A stretch of DNA of 64,000 nt from Pythium myriotylum (GCA_023091665.1 JALJCQ010000012.1:2480001-2544000), one strand, 5' to 3'; counted from the first letter of the stretch, positions 32,531 through 45,094 are shown. Program-made: numbers and translations. Notes: generated by a model from the letters alone, not told the origin.

Positions 32531-35500
32531 CTCCCCCTCGACTCGACTGCGTCTTGAACACCAAGCTTGGTGCGGAGCACGTCGAACTGGACAGTGGGGA
32601 TCGGCTTGGTCATGATGTCGGCAAGCATGTCTTGGGTCGGGCAATACTGCAGACACACTTGACCGTCCTCGACCTTCTCACGAACGAAGTGGTAGCGAAT
32701 GTCGATGTGCTTGGTGCGCTTGTGGAACTCGGGGTTCTTGGCCAACGCGATCGCACCTTGGTTGTCTTCGTACACCGTGAGCGCTTGGTCGCTTGCAACT
32801 TCACCGAGTTCGCACAGGAACGCCTTGAGCCACACGGCTTCTTGGATCGCTTCCGATAGAGCCATGTACTCTGCTTCGGTCGAGGAGAGGGCGACAGTTC
32901 GCTGCTTCTTGCTGCGCCAGCTGATGCATCCGCCGTTGAGCATGAACACGTAGCCGCTGGTGCTTCGACGTGACTCGATGTCGCCAGCCCAGTCGGCGTC
33001 GGAGTAGCCGACCAGTCTTCCGTCGTTCGATGCCGAGAACTGCAGGCCGTAGGTCGGAGTCGCTTGCAGGTATCGGAGCACACGCTTGAGAGCTTGCCAA
33101 TGTGTTGGACACGGGTCCGCGGCGAACTGGCTGAGTGTGCCGACTGCCGCTGCGAGGTCTGGTCGAGTGCCGACCATGAGGTACATGAGTGCGCCGACTG
33201 CACTTCGGTACGGCACGTTCTTCATGGTGTCTTCGTGCTTGCAACCACCTTCACACATGGCCTTGGTCAGCTTGAGTCCGGGGTCTTGAGGAGTCCTCAC
33301 TGGTTTGCAGTCTTGCATGCCGAACTTGGTCAGGATCGACTGCAGGAACTTGGTCTGCCGCATGGTCACGTCGCCGGACTTGGGGTCTTGATCAACTTCC
33401 ATGCCGAGGCAGTACTTGAGTTCGCCGAGGTCGGACATCTCGAAGCGTTCGCTGAGTGCACGCTTGGTCGCCGTGAGCAACTCGAGGCTGTTGCAGGCGA
33501 GGATGAGGTCGTCGACGTAGATCACCACGAAGATCATCGCTGAGCCGCTCCGCTTGACGTACACGCAGTGGTCCATCTCGCACTTGGTGAAGCCGACCTT
33601 GCGCATGAAGGCGTCGATGGTCTGGTTCCACATGCGGGGCGACTGCTTGAGACCGTAGAGCGAGCGCTTCAGCTTGCACACGTAGTCCGGGTGGCGCTGG
33701 TCGACGAAGCCTTCGGGCTGCTTCATGTAGATTTCTTCGTCGAGGTTGCCGTTCAGGAACGCCGTCTTGACATCCATCTGATGGATCATGAGCTTGTGTC
33801 GAGCGGCGATGCTGAGGATGGTGCGGATCGACGTGAACTTGGCGACGGGTGCGAATGTCTCTTCGAAGTCGATGCCGTACTTCTGCAGGAACCCCTTGGC
33901 AACGAGTCGAGCCTTGTACCGCTCGACGAGTCCTTCGGCGGTTTCCTTGACCTTGAACACCCACTTGCTGGTGATGGCCTTGCGTCCGGCTGGCAAAGGG
34001 ACTAGGTCCCAGGTCTCGTTCTTCTTGAGCGACTCAAGCTCGGAGTCGCAGGCTTCCTTCCAGTTGCTGGCGTCGTCGGATTCCATCGCCGACTTGAACG
34101 ATGTCGGCAACTCTCCCCCTGAATTCACGACGAGAGCAAACTCTTCGAGATCGTAATCTTGGTCTTCTCCCCCTTGTTCTTGCACGTCTTCGCCTTCTTC
34201 GTCTTCATCTTCTACGCCTTCCTCTTCGATCGACGTGAGCAGTGCAGACAGATCTTCGAGCGATGTCCTTGAACCTTGCGTGGGTGGTGGAGTCGCACCA
34301 CTTGTGCGACCAACCCGTCCGTAGCGCTTCTCAACTGGCGGTTCAGCCAGGTTCTCGAGCGAGTGCGTGCGAGAGTGGCGCTTGGACCCTGGTGCGTAGT
34401 CGACATTCGGCTGCTGGGCCGATGCTGGTGCTGCTGGACGCTGCGACCGCTGGCCCTGTTGCCACTCCGGTCGCTCGTAGCTGCGCTGACTTGGTGCTGG
34501 TGAGGCTGGCTGCTCACCCATGTCTTCATCATCTTGGTTGTCGGTTGCTTCATCTTGATCTTCATCATCTTCATCGTCGCGGAACTCGACGGACTTGCTC
34601 CAGGGTTCTTCGCGCTTGCCATCGTCGAACGTGTCTTCCATGAACTGCGCGTCTCGACTGATGACGATCCGACCGGTTGCGATTTCTTCGAACCGATACG
34701 CCTTCTCGTGGTCCGAGTAGCCGAGGAACCGACACAAGATGGCTCGGGCGTCGAACTTCGACCGCTTCTCCTTGGGCACGTGGACGTACGCATGGCAGCC
34801 GAACACCTTGAAGTTGGCGAGCAAGGGCTTCTTCCCGTACCATTCTTCGTACGGCGACTTGTACAAGTCTTGAGCGCGGGTCGGAAGTCGGTTGCGAACT
34901 TCGACTGCAGTCATGACGGCTTCGCCCCAGTACTCGTCGGACAAGTTGGCATGGTGGAGCTTGCAACGACCACACTCACCGATGGTTCGGTTCATGCGCT
35001 CCGCCACACCGTTCAACTGAGGCGTGTATGGCGGCGTGACATCGTGCTCGATGCCACGCTTGCGACAGAACTTGGCAAGCTTGGCCGACTGGTACTCGCC
35101 GCCGCCGTCGGTTCGAAGCACCTTGACTCGACGACCGGTTTGGTTCTCGGCCCAGTTGACGAACTCGACGAACTTGTCGTAGACTTCGTCCTTGGACCGC
35201 ATCAGGTACAACTTGCACAGTCGAGACTTGTCGTCGGTGAAGGTGGCGAAGTACTTCATGCCGCCGAAAGTCGGAGTCTTCATGGGGCCGGCCACATCGC
35301 TGTACACGACGTCAAGCAGATTCGCAGACCGCTTGGTCGTGCCCGACTGAAACTTGACGCGAGTCAGCTTGCCGAGTGCACAGCCTTCACAGACCTCCCA
35401 CTCTTGCACAGACCCGATATCGAGTCCGTCGGCGAGGTCCTTCTTGACGATGGCTTCGAGTCCGCTGAAGCCGATGTGACCGAGTCGGAGGTGCCACAGG

Positions 35501-36858
35501 TACGACTTGGACATGGCGCGACCTCGTCTTGTACTGGCGGCGTGGGCTGCTTCAGTCGACACTGGAGACATGTTGAGCTTGAACAGACCCTTGCCGATTC
35601 GAGTGCCGATGGTCCGCTTGGCGCCCTTCAGCATGACAAAGCAACCGTCCTTGTCGAACGTCACGGGAGCAACGTCCTCCGTGAATCTTCCGACCGAGAA
35701 CAGGTTGCGGCTGAGCTTGGGGATATGCCACACGTTGGTGAGCAAACCCTTCTTGACACCGCTTGGAGTCTTCATCGACATGAGAATGTCTCCCATGCCA
35801 ACCGCTTGGACCGTGCCATCATCGGCCAGATGCACGTCGACTGGGTCAATCTTCTTGTAGTTCATCATGAACTGCTTGGTTCGCGACATGTGCTGAGTCG
35901 CACCCGAGTCGACCAACCACGCCGTGGATTGACTCGACTTGCCTTGGGTCTTCCCGACCGAGAACAGGTACTCGCCGGGGTCTTCATCTCGCGCAAGGTT
36001 GGCTCGCTGGAACCGTTGCCGAGGGTTGCCGTTTCCGTTGCCGTTGCCGTTGCCGCCGGAGTTGCCGTTGCCGTTGCCGTTGTCCTTGACACGCGAGTGG
36101 CACTCCGCGGCCCAATGACCGATCTTGCCGCAGTAGTTGCACGTGCCAGTCTTCTTGACTGCACGGCCCTTGGGCTTTGCGTCACTTGTCATGAACGCTT
36201 GGCCAAGCGTGGCTCCGTCGCCACCTTGCTCCTTGCGCTTCATGTCTTCGTGGAGCAGCCGAGACGTCACGAGTTCCCACGTGAGCGCGTCGACACGCGA
36301 CTCCAACGCCGTGATGAGGAACTGGTACGACTCGCTGAGACTGCCGAGAAGCGTGATCACCAAGTCGTCTTCGCTGACCGGAGCGCCGACTGCGTCGAGT
36401 TGCTCGGCCAGGGTCTTGAGCTTGTTGATGTGCGTGAGCACATCGTCACCTTCTTCCATCATGGTCGTGAAGAAACGACGACGAAGAAAGAGCTTGTTGG
36501 CAAGGCTCTTCTTCTCGAAGTGTTCTTCCAGTCTTGACCATGCATCTTGCGCACCACTCGCCGACCGAACCAGCGGGAGCTGCGAGTCTTCCATCGCGAG
36601 ACAGATCATCGCGAGCGCCTTGCGAGACTTCTTCTTGAAGAGGGCTCGGTCCGCGTCGGTCTGGCACTGCTCGAGTTTGACCTCTCCACAGACAACTTCC
36701 CAGACGTCGCGTTCTTCGAGCACCATCTGCATCTTGAACTTCCATGTGTGGAAGTTGGTTCCGTCGAACTTGTTGATGCGGGCTGGGGTGGTCGAATCCA
36801 TGGCGAAGGCTGGGGAGGCGAAGTCGGTGGAGGCAGAGTCGGCTGGGCTTGGGCTCAT
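32485..36858 (-). CDS. Family 1 gag-pol polyprotein, intact, copy N (reference copy)
   Basis: 1457 codons on the minus strand from the ATG in the PBS; residue 20 is an alternative Met in GCCATGG context. Order of domains is copia-like. Gag spans about 1-260, with UBN2/DUF4219-type [13 protein letters not shown] and the CCHC knuckle C240, C243, H248, C253. Protease has DSG near 317. Integrase has H-H-C-C from about 456 and catalytic D521, D584 and E620 with 35 residues between the last two. An acidic, proline-rich linker follows. RT has YVDD near 1114-1117. RNase H has D1287 (SDADWAGD), E1328 (SSTEAEY) and D1365 (EDNQGAIAL). The frame reads through the PPT into the 3' LTR and stops at 32485-32487, adding about 15 LTR-encoded residues. 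No frameshift or internal stop. It is predicted to form virus-like particles, reverse-transcribe its RNA and integrate the cDNA. Confidence 0.95.
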   Translation of the reverse strand: MSPSPADSASTDFASPAFAMDSTTPARINKFDGTNFHTWKFKMQMVLEERDVWEVVCGEVKLEQCQTDADRALFKKKSRKALAMICLAMEDSQLPLVRSASGAQDAWSRLEEHFEKKSLANKLFLRRRFFTTMMEEGDDVLTHINKLKTLAEQLDAVGAPVSEDDLVITLLGSLSESYQFLITALESRVDALTWELVTSRLLHEDMKRKEQGGDGATLGQAFMTSDAKPKGRAVKKTGTCNYCGKIGHWAAECHSRVKDNGNGNGNSGGNGNGNGNGNPRQRFQRANLARDEDPGEYLFSVGKTQGKSSQSTAWLVDSGATQHMSRTKQFMMNYKKIDPVDVHLADDGTVQAVGMGDILMSMKTPSGVKKGLLTNVWHIPKLSRNLFSVGRFTEDVAPVTFDKDGCFVMLKGAKRTIGTRIGKGLFKLNMSPVSTEAAHAASTRRGRAMSKSYLWHLRLGHIGFSGLEAIVKKDLADGLDIGSVQEWEVCEGCALGKLTRVKFQSGTTKRSANLLDVVYSDVAGPMKTPTFGGMKYFATFTDDKSRLCKLYLMRSKDEVYDKFVEFVNWAENQTGRRVKVLRTDGGGEYQSAKLAKFCRKRGIEHDVTPPYTPQLNGVAERMNRTIGECGRCKLHHANLSDEYWGEAVMTAVEVRNRLPTRAQDLYKSPYEEWYGKKPLLANFKVFGCHAYVHVPKEKRSKFDARAILCRFLGYSDHEKAYRFEEIATGRIVISRDAQFMEDTFDDGKREEPWSKSVEFRDDEDDEDQDEATDNQDDEDMGEQPASPAPSQRSYERPEWQQGQRSQRPAAPASAQQPNVDYAPGSKRHSRTHSLENLAEPPVEKRYGRVGRTSGATPPPTQGSRTSLEDLSALLTSIEEEGVEDEDEEGEDVQEQGGEDQDYDLEEFALVVNSGGELPTSFKSAMESDDASNWKEACDSELESLKKNETWDLVPLPAGRKAITSKWVFKVKETAEGLVERYKARLVAKGFLQKYGIDFEETFAPVAKFTSIRTILSIAARHKLMIHQMDVKTAFLNGNLDEEIYMKQPEGFVDQRHPDYVCKLKRSLYGLKQSPRMWNQTIDAFMRKVGFTKCEMDHCVYVKRSGSAMIFVVIYVDDLILACNSLELLTATKRALSERFEMSDLGELKYCLGMEVDQDPKSGDVTMRQTKFLQSILTKFGMQDCKPVRTPQDPGLKLTKAMCEGGCKHEDTMKNVPYRSAVGALMYLMVGTRPDLAAAVGTLSQFAADPCPTHWQALKRVLRYLQATPTYGLQFSASNDGRLVGYSDADWAGDIESRRSTSGYVFMLNGGCISWRSKKQRTVALSSTEAEYMALSEAIQEAVWLKAFLCELGEVASDQALTVYEDNQGAIALAKNPEFHKRTKHIDIRYHFVREKVEDGQVCLQYCPTQDMLADIMTKPIPTVQFDVLRTKLGVQDAVESRGSVEDDAPRTQRHHSS
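32531..32539 (-). other. Polypurine tract, copy N
   Basis: GAGGGGGAG on the minus strand, abutting the 3' LTR. Confidence 0.8.
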
Positions 36859-36862
36859 AACC
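36848..36862 (-). other. Primer-binding site, copy N
   Basis: Minus-strand GGTTATGAGCCCAAG, no spacer from the 5' LTR. Confidence 0.87.
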
Positions 36863-37221
36863 TGTTGGAAGGTCGCTTGGTTGGTGGGATGCAAAATGCA
36901 AAGTGAATTAATCGGGACTTAGTTCGCTACTGCTACCTCTAAGCCGTCTGTGTGTGTCCTACGCTACCATAATCAAATGTATGTCCTACCTATCGTAAAC
37001 ATATGCAAACATAAACTGACTTCGTGGATACTTCAACGAAGTCGATGGGTGGCACTGGATTCAAACCAGAACCAGACGGAGAATCTTCCACATGTCGAAT
37101 CTTCCACATGTCGAATCTTCCACGGAGAATCTTCTGCAGGAGAATCTTCTACAGCCGAGCTTCAACTGCCGAGCTTCAACTGGAATGATGACGCTGGGTT
37201 CGAGGCGCATCATCTTCAACA
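36863..37221 (-). repeat. Family 1 LTR, 5' LTR of copy N
   Basis: Left junction native (PBS), right flank GCTTT. Confidence 0.95.
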
Positions 37222-37226
37222 GCTTT
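37222..37226. repeat. Target-site duplication GCTTT, right copy
   Basis: Matches 32167-32171. Confidence 0.92.
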
Positions 37227-40200
37227 GTCATGCTGAAGGGCGCCAAGCGGACCATCGGCACTCGAATCGGCAAGGGTCTGTTCAAGCTCAACATGTCTCC
37301 AGTGTCGACTGAAGCAGCCCACGCCGCCAGTACAAGACGAGGTCGCGCCATGTCCAAGTCGTACCTGTGGCACCTCCGACTCGGTCACATCGGCTTCAGC
37401 GGACTCGAAGCCATCGTCAAGAAGGACCTCGCCGACGGACTCGATATCGGGTCTGTGCAAGAGTGGGAGGTCTGTGAAGGCTGTGCACTCGGCAAGCTGA
37501 CTCGCGTCAAGTTCCAGTCGGGCACGACCAAGCGGTCTGCGAATCTGCTTGACGTCGTGTACAGCGATGTGGCCGGCCCTATGAAGACTCCGACTTTCGG
37601 CGGCATGAAGTACTTTGCCACCTTCACCGACGACAAGTCTCGACTGTGCAAGTTGTACCTCGTGCGGTCCAAGGACGAAGTCTACGACAAGTTCGTCGAG
37701 TTCGTCAACTGGGCCGAGAACCAAACCGGTCGTCGAGTCAAGGTGCTTCGAACCGACGGCGGCGGCGAGTACCAGTCGGCCAAGCTTGCCAAGTTCTGCC
37801 GCAAGCGTGGCATCGAGCACGATGTCACGCCGCCATACACGCCTCAGTTGAACGGTGTGGCGGAGCGCATGAACCGAACCATCGGTGAGTGTGGTCGCTG
37901 CAAGCTCCACCATGCCAACTTGTCCGACGAGTACTGGGGCGAAGCCGTCATGACTGCAGTCGAAGTTCGCAACCGACTTCCGACCCGCGCTCAAGACTTG
38001 TACAAGTCGCCGTACGAAGAATGGTACGGGAAGAAGCCCTTGCTCGCCAACTTCAAGGTGTTCGGCTGCCATGCGTACGTCCACGTGCCCAAGGAGAAGC
38101 GGTCGAAGTTCGACGCCCGAGCCATCTTGTGTCGGTTCCTCGGCTACTCGGACCACGAGAAGGCGTATCGGTTTGAAGAAATCGCAACCGGTCGGATCGT
38201 CATCAGTCGAGACGCACAGTTCATGGAAGACACATTCGACGATGGCAAGCGCGAAGAACCCTGGAGCAAGTCCGTCGAGTTCCGCGACGATGAAGATGAT
38301 GAGGATCAAGATGAAGCAACCGACAACCAAGATGATGAAGACATGGGTGAGCAGCCAGCCTCACCAGCACCAAGTCAGCGCAGCTACGAGCGACCGGAGT
38401 GGCAACAGGGCCAGCGGTCGCAGCGTCCAGCAGCACCAGCATCGGCCCAGCAGCCGAATGTCGACTACGCACCAGGGTCCAAGCGCCACTCTCGCACGCA
38501 CTCGCTCGAGAACCTGGCTGAACCGCCAGTTGAGAAGCGCTACGGACGTGTTGGACGCACAAGTGGTGCGACTCCACCACCCACGCAAGGTCCAAGGACA
38601 TCGCTCGAAGATCTGTCTGCACTGCTCACGTCGATCGAAGAGGAAGGCGTAGAAGATGAAGACGAAGAAGGCGAAGACGTGCAAGAACAAGGGGGAGAAG
38701 ACCAAGATTACGATCTCGAAGAGTTTGCTCTCGTCGTGAATTCAGGGGGAGAGTTGCCGACATCGTTCAAGTCGGCGATGGAATCCGACGACGCCAGCAA
38801 CTGGAAGGAAGCTTGCGACTCCGAGCTTGAGTCGCTCAAGAAGAACGAGACATGGGACCTAGTCCCTTTGCCAGCCGGACGCAAGGCCATCACCAGCAAG
38901 TGGGTGTTCAAGGTCAAGGAAACCGCCGAAGGACTCGTCGAACGGTACAAGGCTCGACTCGTTGCCAAGGGGTTCCTGCAGAAGTACGGCATCGACTTCG
39001 AAGAGACGTTCGCACCCGTCGCCAAGTTCACGTCGATCCGCACCATCCTCAGCATCGCCGCTCGACACAAGCTCATGATCCATCAGATGGATGTCAAGAC
39101 GGCGTTCCTGAACGGCAACCTCGACGAAGAAATCTACATGAAGCAGCCCGAAGGCTTCGTCGACCAGCGCCACCCCGACTACGTGTGCAAGCTCAAGCGC
39201 TCGCTCTACGGTCTCAAGCAGTCGCCCCGCATGTGGAACCAGACCATCGACGCCTTCATGCGCAAGGTCGGCTTCACCAAGTGCGAGATGGACCACTGCG
39301 TGTACGTCAAGCGGAGCGGCTCAGCGATGATCTTCGTGGTGATCTACGTCGACGACCTCATCCTCGCCTGCAACAGCCTCGAGTTGCTCACGGCGACCAA
39401 GCGTGCACTCAGCGAACGCTTCGAGATGTCCGACCTCGGCGAACTCAAGTACTGCCTCGGCATGGAAGTTGATCAAGACCCCAAGTCCGGCGACGTGACC
39501 ATGCGGCAGACCAAGTTCCTGCAGTCGATCCTGACCAAGTTCGGCATGCAAGACTGCAAACCAGTGAGGACTCCTCAAGACCCCGGACTCAAGCTGACCA
39601 AGGCCATGTGTGAAGGTGGTTGCAAGCACGAAGACACCATGAAGAACGTGCCGTACCGAAGTGCAGTCGGCGCACTGATGTACCTCATGGTCGGCACTCG
39701 ACCAGACCTCGCAGCGGCAGTCGGCACACTCAGCCAGTTCGCCGCGGACCCGTGTCCAACACACTGGCAAGCTCTCAAGCGTGTGCTCCGGTATCTGCAA
39801 GCGACTCCGACCTACGGCCTGCAGTTCTCGGCATCGAACGACGGAAGACTGGTCGGCTACTCCGACGCCGACTGGGCTGGCGACATCGAGTCACGTCGAA
39901 GCACCAGCGGCTACGTGTTCATGCTCAACGGCGGATGCATCAGCTGGCGCAGCAAGAAGCAGCGAACTGTCGCCCTCTCCTCGACCGAAGCAGAGTACAT
40001 GGCTCTATCGGAAGCGATCCAAGAAGCCGTGTGGCTCAAGGCGTTCCTGTGCGAACTCGGCGAAGTTGCAAGCGACCAAGCGCTCACGGTGTACGAAGAC
40101 AACCAAGGTGCGATCGCGTTGGCCAAGAACCCCGAGTTCCACAAGCGCACCAAGCACATCGACATTCGCTACCACTTCGTTCGTGAGAAGGTCGAGGACG

Positions 40201-40379
40201 GTCAAGTGTCTCTCCAGTATTGCCCGACCCAAGACATGCTTGCCGACATCATGACCAAGCCGATCCCCACTGTCCAGTTCGACGTGCTCCGCACCAAGCT
40301 TGGTGTTCAAGACGCAGTCGAGTCGAGGGGGGGTGTTGAAGATGATGCGCCTCGAACCCAGCGTCATCATTCCAGTTGA
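37224..40379 (+). pseudogene. Family 1 PR-IN-RT-RNase H fragment, right half of host element X
   Basis: 1051 codons continuing the frame that stops at 32171 ([12 protein letters not shown] onward). Integrase, RT and RNase H are complete and the frame ends in the LTR at 40377-40379. Together with 30994-32171 it makes one polyprotein split by copy N. The host itself has also lost its leader, cut at [13 protein letters not shown] variant shared with copy O, where other copies have LMRSKDEV. Confidence 0.9.
40325..40333 (+). other. Polypurine tract, host element X
   Basis: GAGGGGGGG before the LTR at 40334. Confidence 0.8.
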
Positions 40380-40405
40380 AGCTCGGCAGTTGAAGCTCGG
40401 CTGTA

Positions 40406-40474
40406 GAAGATTCTCCTGCAGAAGATTCTCCGTGGAAGATTCGACATGTGGAAGATTCGACATGTGGAAGATTC
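40406..40474 (+). promoter_or_regulatory. Five GAAGATTC dyads in family 1 U3
   Basis: GAAGATTC starts at 40406, 40421, 40435, 40451 and 40467 (spacing 14-16 bp). The same array is present at this LTR offset in every family 1 LTR and, with different flanking bases, in family 2. It resembles a gapped heat shock element array; factor binding is inferred. Confidence 0.5.
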
Positions 40475-40647
40475 TCCGTCTGGTTCTGGTTTGAATCCAG
40501 TGCCACCCATCGACTTCGTTGAAGTATCCACGAAGTCAGTTTATGTTTGCATATGTTTACGATAGGTAGGACATACATTTGATTATGGTAGCGTAGGACA
40601 CACACAGACGGCTTAGAGGTAGCAGTAGCGAACTAAGTCCCGATCAA

Positions 40648-40664
40648 TTCACTTTGCATTTTGC
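40648..40664 (+). promoter_or_regulatory. Candidate Inr plus FPR core promoter (family 1 LTR)
   Basis: TTCACTTT fits YTCANTYY and CATTTTGC follows with oomycete Inr/FPR spacing. The predicted start A is at 40651, LTR offset 318, which would leave a 42-nt R plus U5. The equivalent motif occurs in the other LTRs. No TATA box is evident upstream. Confidence 0.5.
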
Positions 40665-40692
40665 ATCCCACCAACCAAGCGACCTTCCAACA

Positions 40693-40707
40693 GGTTATGA
40701 GCCCAAG
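40693..40707 (+). other. Primer-binding site, copy O
   Basis: GGTTATGAGCCCAAG abutting the LTR; ATG at 40697. Confidence 0.87.
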
Positions 40708-41472
40708 CCCAGCCGACTCTGCCTCCACCGACTTCGCCTCCCCAGCCTTCGCCATGGATTCGACCACCCCAGCCCGCATCAACAAGTTCGACGGAACCAA
40801 CTTCCACACATGGAAGTTCAAGATGCAGATGGTGCTCGAAGAACGCGACGTCTGGGAAGTTGTCTGTGGAGAGGTCAAACTCGAGCAGTGCCAGACCGAC
40901 GCGGACCGAGCCCTCTTCAAGAAGAAGTCTCGCAAGGCGCTCGCGATGATCTGTCTCGCGATGGAAGACTCGCAGCTCCCGCTGGTTCGGTCGGCGAGTG
41001 GTGCGCAAGATGCATGGTCAAGACTGGAAGAACACTTCGAGAAGAAGAGCCTTGCCAACAAGCTCTTTCTTCGTCGTCGTTTCTTCACGACCATGATGGA
41101 AGAAGGTGACGATGTGCTCACGCACATCAACAAGCTCAAGACCCTGGCCGAGCAACTCGACGCAGTCGGCGCTCCGGTCAGCGAAGACGACTTGGTGATC
41201 ACGCTTCTCGGCAGTCTCAGCGAGTCGTACCAGTTCCTCATCACGGCGTTGGAGTCGCGTGTCGACGCGCTCACGTGGGAACTCGTGACGTCTCGGCTGC
41301 TCCATGAAGACATGAAGCGCAAGGAGCAAGGTGGCGACGGAGCCACGCTTGGCCAAGCGTTCATGACAAGTGACGCGAAGCCCAAGGGCCGTGCAGTCAA
41401 GAAGACTGGCACGTGCAACTACTGCGGCAAGATCGGTCATTGGGCCGCGGAGTGCCACTCGCGTGTCAAGGA

Positions 41473-41524
<52 letters not shown>

Positions 41525-44500
41525 TCCGGCGGCAACGGCAACGGAAACGGCAACCCTCGGCAACGGTTCCAGCGAGCCAACCTTGCGCGAGATGAAGACC
41601 CCGGCGAGTACCTGTTCTCGGTCGGGAAGACCCAAGGCAAGTCGAGTCAATCCACGGCGTGGTTGGTCGACTCGGGTGCGACTCAGCACATGTCGCGAAC
41701 CAAGCAGTTCATGATGAACTACAAGAAGATTGACCCAGTCGACGTGCATCTGGCCGATGATGGCACGGTCCAAGCGGTTGGCATGGGAGACATTCTCATG
41801 TCGATGAAGACTCCAAGCGGTGTCAAGAAGGGTTTGCTCACCAACGTGTGGCATATCCCCAAGCTCAGCCGCAACCTGTTCTCGGTCGGAAGATTCACGG
41901 AGGACGTTGCTCCCGTGACGTTCGACAAGGACGGTTGCTTTGTCATGCTGAAGGGCGCCAAGCGGACCATCGGCACTCGAATCGGCAAGGGTCTGTTCAA
42001 GCTCAACATGTCTCCAGTGTCGACTGAAGCAGCCCACGCCGCCAGTACAAGACGAGGTCGCGCCATGTCCAAGTCGTACCTGTGGCACCTCCGACTCGGT
42101 CACATCGGCTTCAGCGGACTCGAAGCCATCGTCAAGAAGGACCTCGCCGACGGACTCGATATCGGGTCTGTGCAAGAGTGGGAGGTCTGTGAAGGCTGTG
42201 CACTCGGCAAGCTGACTCGCGTCAAGTTCCAGTCGGGCACGACCAAGCGGTCTGCGAATCTGCTTGACGTCGTGTACAGCGATGTGGCCGGCCCCATGAA
42301 GACTCCGACTTTCGGCGGCATGAAGTACTTTGCCACCTTCACCGACGACAAGTCTCGACTGTGCAAGTTGTACCTCGTGCGGTCCAAGGACGAAGTCTAC
42401 GACAAGTTCGTCGAGTTCGTCAACTGGGCCGAGAACCAAACCGGTCGTCGAGTCAAGGTGCTTCGAACCGACGGCGGCGGCGAGTACCAGTCGGCCAAGC
42501 TTGCCAAGTTCTGCCGCAAGCGTGGCATCGAGCACGATGTCACGCCGCCATACACGCCTCAGTTGAACGGTGTGGCGGAGCGCATGAACCGAACCATCGG
42601 TGAGTGTGGTCGCTGCAAGCTCCACCATGCCAACTTGTCCGACGAGTACTGGGGCGAAGCCGTCATGACTGCAGTCGAAGTTCGCAACCGACTTCCGACC
42701 CGCGCTCAAGACTTGTACAAGTCGCCGTACGAAGAATGGTACGGGAAGAAGCCCTTGCTCGCCAACTTCAAGGTGTTCGGCTGCCATGCGTACGTCCACG
42801 TGCCCAAGGAGAAGCGGTCGAAGTTCGACGCCCGAGCCATCTTGTGTCGGTTCCTCGGCTACTCGGACCACGAGAAGGCGTATCGGTTTGAAGAAATCGC
42901 AACCGGTCGGATCGTCATCAGTCGAGACGCACAGTTCATGGAAGACACATTCGACGATGGCAAGCGCGAAGAACCCTGGAGCAAGTCCGTCGAGTTCCGC
43001 GACGATGAAGATGATGAGGATCAAGATGAAGCAACCGACAACCAAGATGATGAAGACATGGGTGAGCAGCCAGCCTCACCAGCACCAAGTCAGCGCAGCT
43101 ACGAGCGACCGGAGTGGCAACAGGGCCAGCGGTCGCAGCGTCCAGCAGCACCAGCATCGGCCCAGCAGCCGAATGTCGACTACGCACCAGGGTCCAAGCG
43201 CCACTCTCGCACGCACTCGCTCGAGAACCTGGCTGAACCGCCAGTTGAGAAGCGCTACGGACGTGTTGGACGCACAAGTGGTGCGACTCCACCACCCACG
43301 CAAGGTTCAAGGACATCGCTCGAAGATCTGTCTGCACTGCTCACGTCGATCGAAGAGGAAGGCGTAGAAGATGAAGACGAAGAAGGCGAAGACGTGCAAG
43401 AACAAGGGGGAGAAGACCAAGATTACGATCTCGAAGAGTTTGCTCTCGTCGTGAATTCAGGGGGAGAGTTGCCGACATCGTTCAAGTCGGCGATGGAATC
43501 CGACGACGCCAGCAACTGGAAGGAAGCTTGCGACTCCGAGCTTGAGTCGCTCAAGAAGAACGAGACATGGGACCTAGTCCCTTTGCCAGCCGGACGCAAG
43601 GCCATCACCAGCAAGTGGGTGTTCAAGGTCAAGGAAACCGCCGAAGGACTCGTCGAACGGTACAAGGCTCGACTCGTTGCCAAGGGGTTCCTGCAGAAGT
43701 ACGGCATCGACTTCGAAGAGACGTTCGCACCCGTCGCCAAGTTCACGTCGATCCGCACCATCCTCAGCATCGCCGCTCGACACAAGCTCATGATCCATCA
43801 GATGGATGTCAAGACGGCGTTCCTGAACGGCAACCTCGACGAAGAAATCTACATGAAGCAGCCCGAAGGCTTCGTCGACCAGCGCCACCCCGACTACGTG
43901 TGCAAGCTCAAGCGCTCGCTCTACGGTCTCAAGCAGTCGCCCCGCATGTGGAACCAGACCATCGACGCCTTCATGCGCAAGGTCGGCTTCACCAAGTGCG
44001 AGATGGACCACTGCGTGTACGTCAAGCGGAGCGGCTCAGCGATGATCTTCGTGGTGATCTACGTCGACGACCTCATCCTCGCCTGCAACAGCCTCGAGTT
44101 GCTCACGGCGACCAAGCGTGCACTCAGCGAACGCTTCGAGATGTCCGACCTCGGCGAACTCAAGTACTGCCTCGGCATGGAAGTTGATCAAGACCCCAAG
44201 TCCGGCGACGTGACCATGCGGCAGACCAAGTTCCTGCAGTCGATCCTGACCAAGTTCGGCATGCAAGACTGCAAACCAGTGAGGACTCCTCAAGACCCCG
44301 GACTCAAGCTGACCAAGGCCATGTGTGAAGGTGGTTGCAAGCACGAAGACACCATGAAGAACGTGCCGTACCGAAGTGCAGTCGGCGCACTGATGTACCT
44401 CATGGTCGGCACTCGACCAGACCTCGCAGCGGCAGTCGGCACACTCAGCCAGTTCGCCGCGGACCCGTGTCCAACACACTGGCAAGCTCTCAAGCGTGTG

Positions 44501-45094
44501 CTCCGGTATCTGCAAGCGACTCCGACCTACGGCCTGCAGTTCTCGGCATCGAACGACGGAAGACTGGTCGGCTACTCCGACGCCGACTGGGCTGGCGACA
44601 TCGAGTCACGTCGAAGCACCAGCGGCTACGTGTTCATGCTCAACGGCGGATGCATCAGCTGGCGCAGCAAGAAGCAGCGAACTGTCGCCCTCTCCTCGAC
44701 CGAAGCAGAGTACATGGCTCTATCGGAAGCGATCCAAGAAGCCGTGTGGCTCAAGGCGTTCCTGTGCGAACTCGGTGAAGTTGCAAGCGACCAAGCGCTC
44801 ACGGTGTACGAAGACAACCAAGGTGCGATCGCGTTGGCCAAGAACCCCGAGTTCCACAAGCGCACCAAGCACATCGACATTCGCTACCACTTCGTTCGTG
44901 AGAAGGTCGAGGACGGTCAAGTGTCTCTCCAGTATTGCCCGACCCAAGACATGCTTGCCGACATCATGACCAAGCCGATCCCCACTGTCCAGTTCGACGT
45001 GCTCCGCACCAAGCTTGGTGTTCAAGACGCAGTCGAGTCGAGGGGGGGTGTTGAAGATGATGCGCCTCGAACCCAGCGTCATCATTCCAGTTGA
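40697..45094 (+). CDS. Family 1 gag-pol polyprotein, intact, copy O
   Basis: 1465 codons, eight more than copy N because the GN linker is longer. All catalytic motifs of protease, integrase, RT and RNase H are in place and there is no internal stop. It is nearly identical to host X over the shared part ([21 protein letters not shown] tail). Its left LTR is X's right LTR, so X and O look like a chain produced by LTR recombination between sister copies. Confidence 0.94.
45040..45048 (+). other. Polypurine tract, copy O
   Basis: GAGGGGGGG before the LTR at 45049. Confidence 0.8.

Larger units (their letters stand above)
32172..37221 (-). mobile_element. Complete family 1 element, minus strand, copy N
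   Basis: 5050 bp: 5' LTR 36863-37221, PBS, 4332-bp internal region with one uninterrupted frame, PPT 32531-32539, 3' LTR 32172-32530, and 5-bp GCTTT target duplication. The two LTRs look identical base for base, including the private GAATTAATC variant. Insertion is therefore recent, and this is the best candidate in the window for an autonomous source element. Confidence 0.95.
40334..40692 (+). repeat. Family 1 LTR shared by host X and copy O
   Basis: Both junctions are native (PPT left, PBS right), so one LTR serves as 3' LTR of X and 5' LTR of O. Confidence 0.96.
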
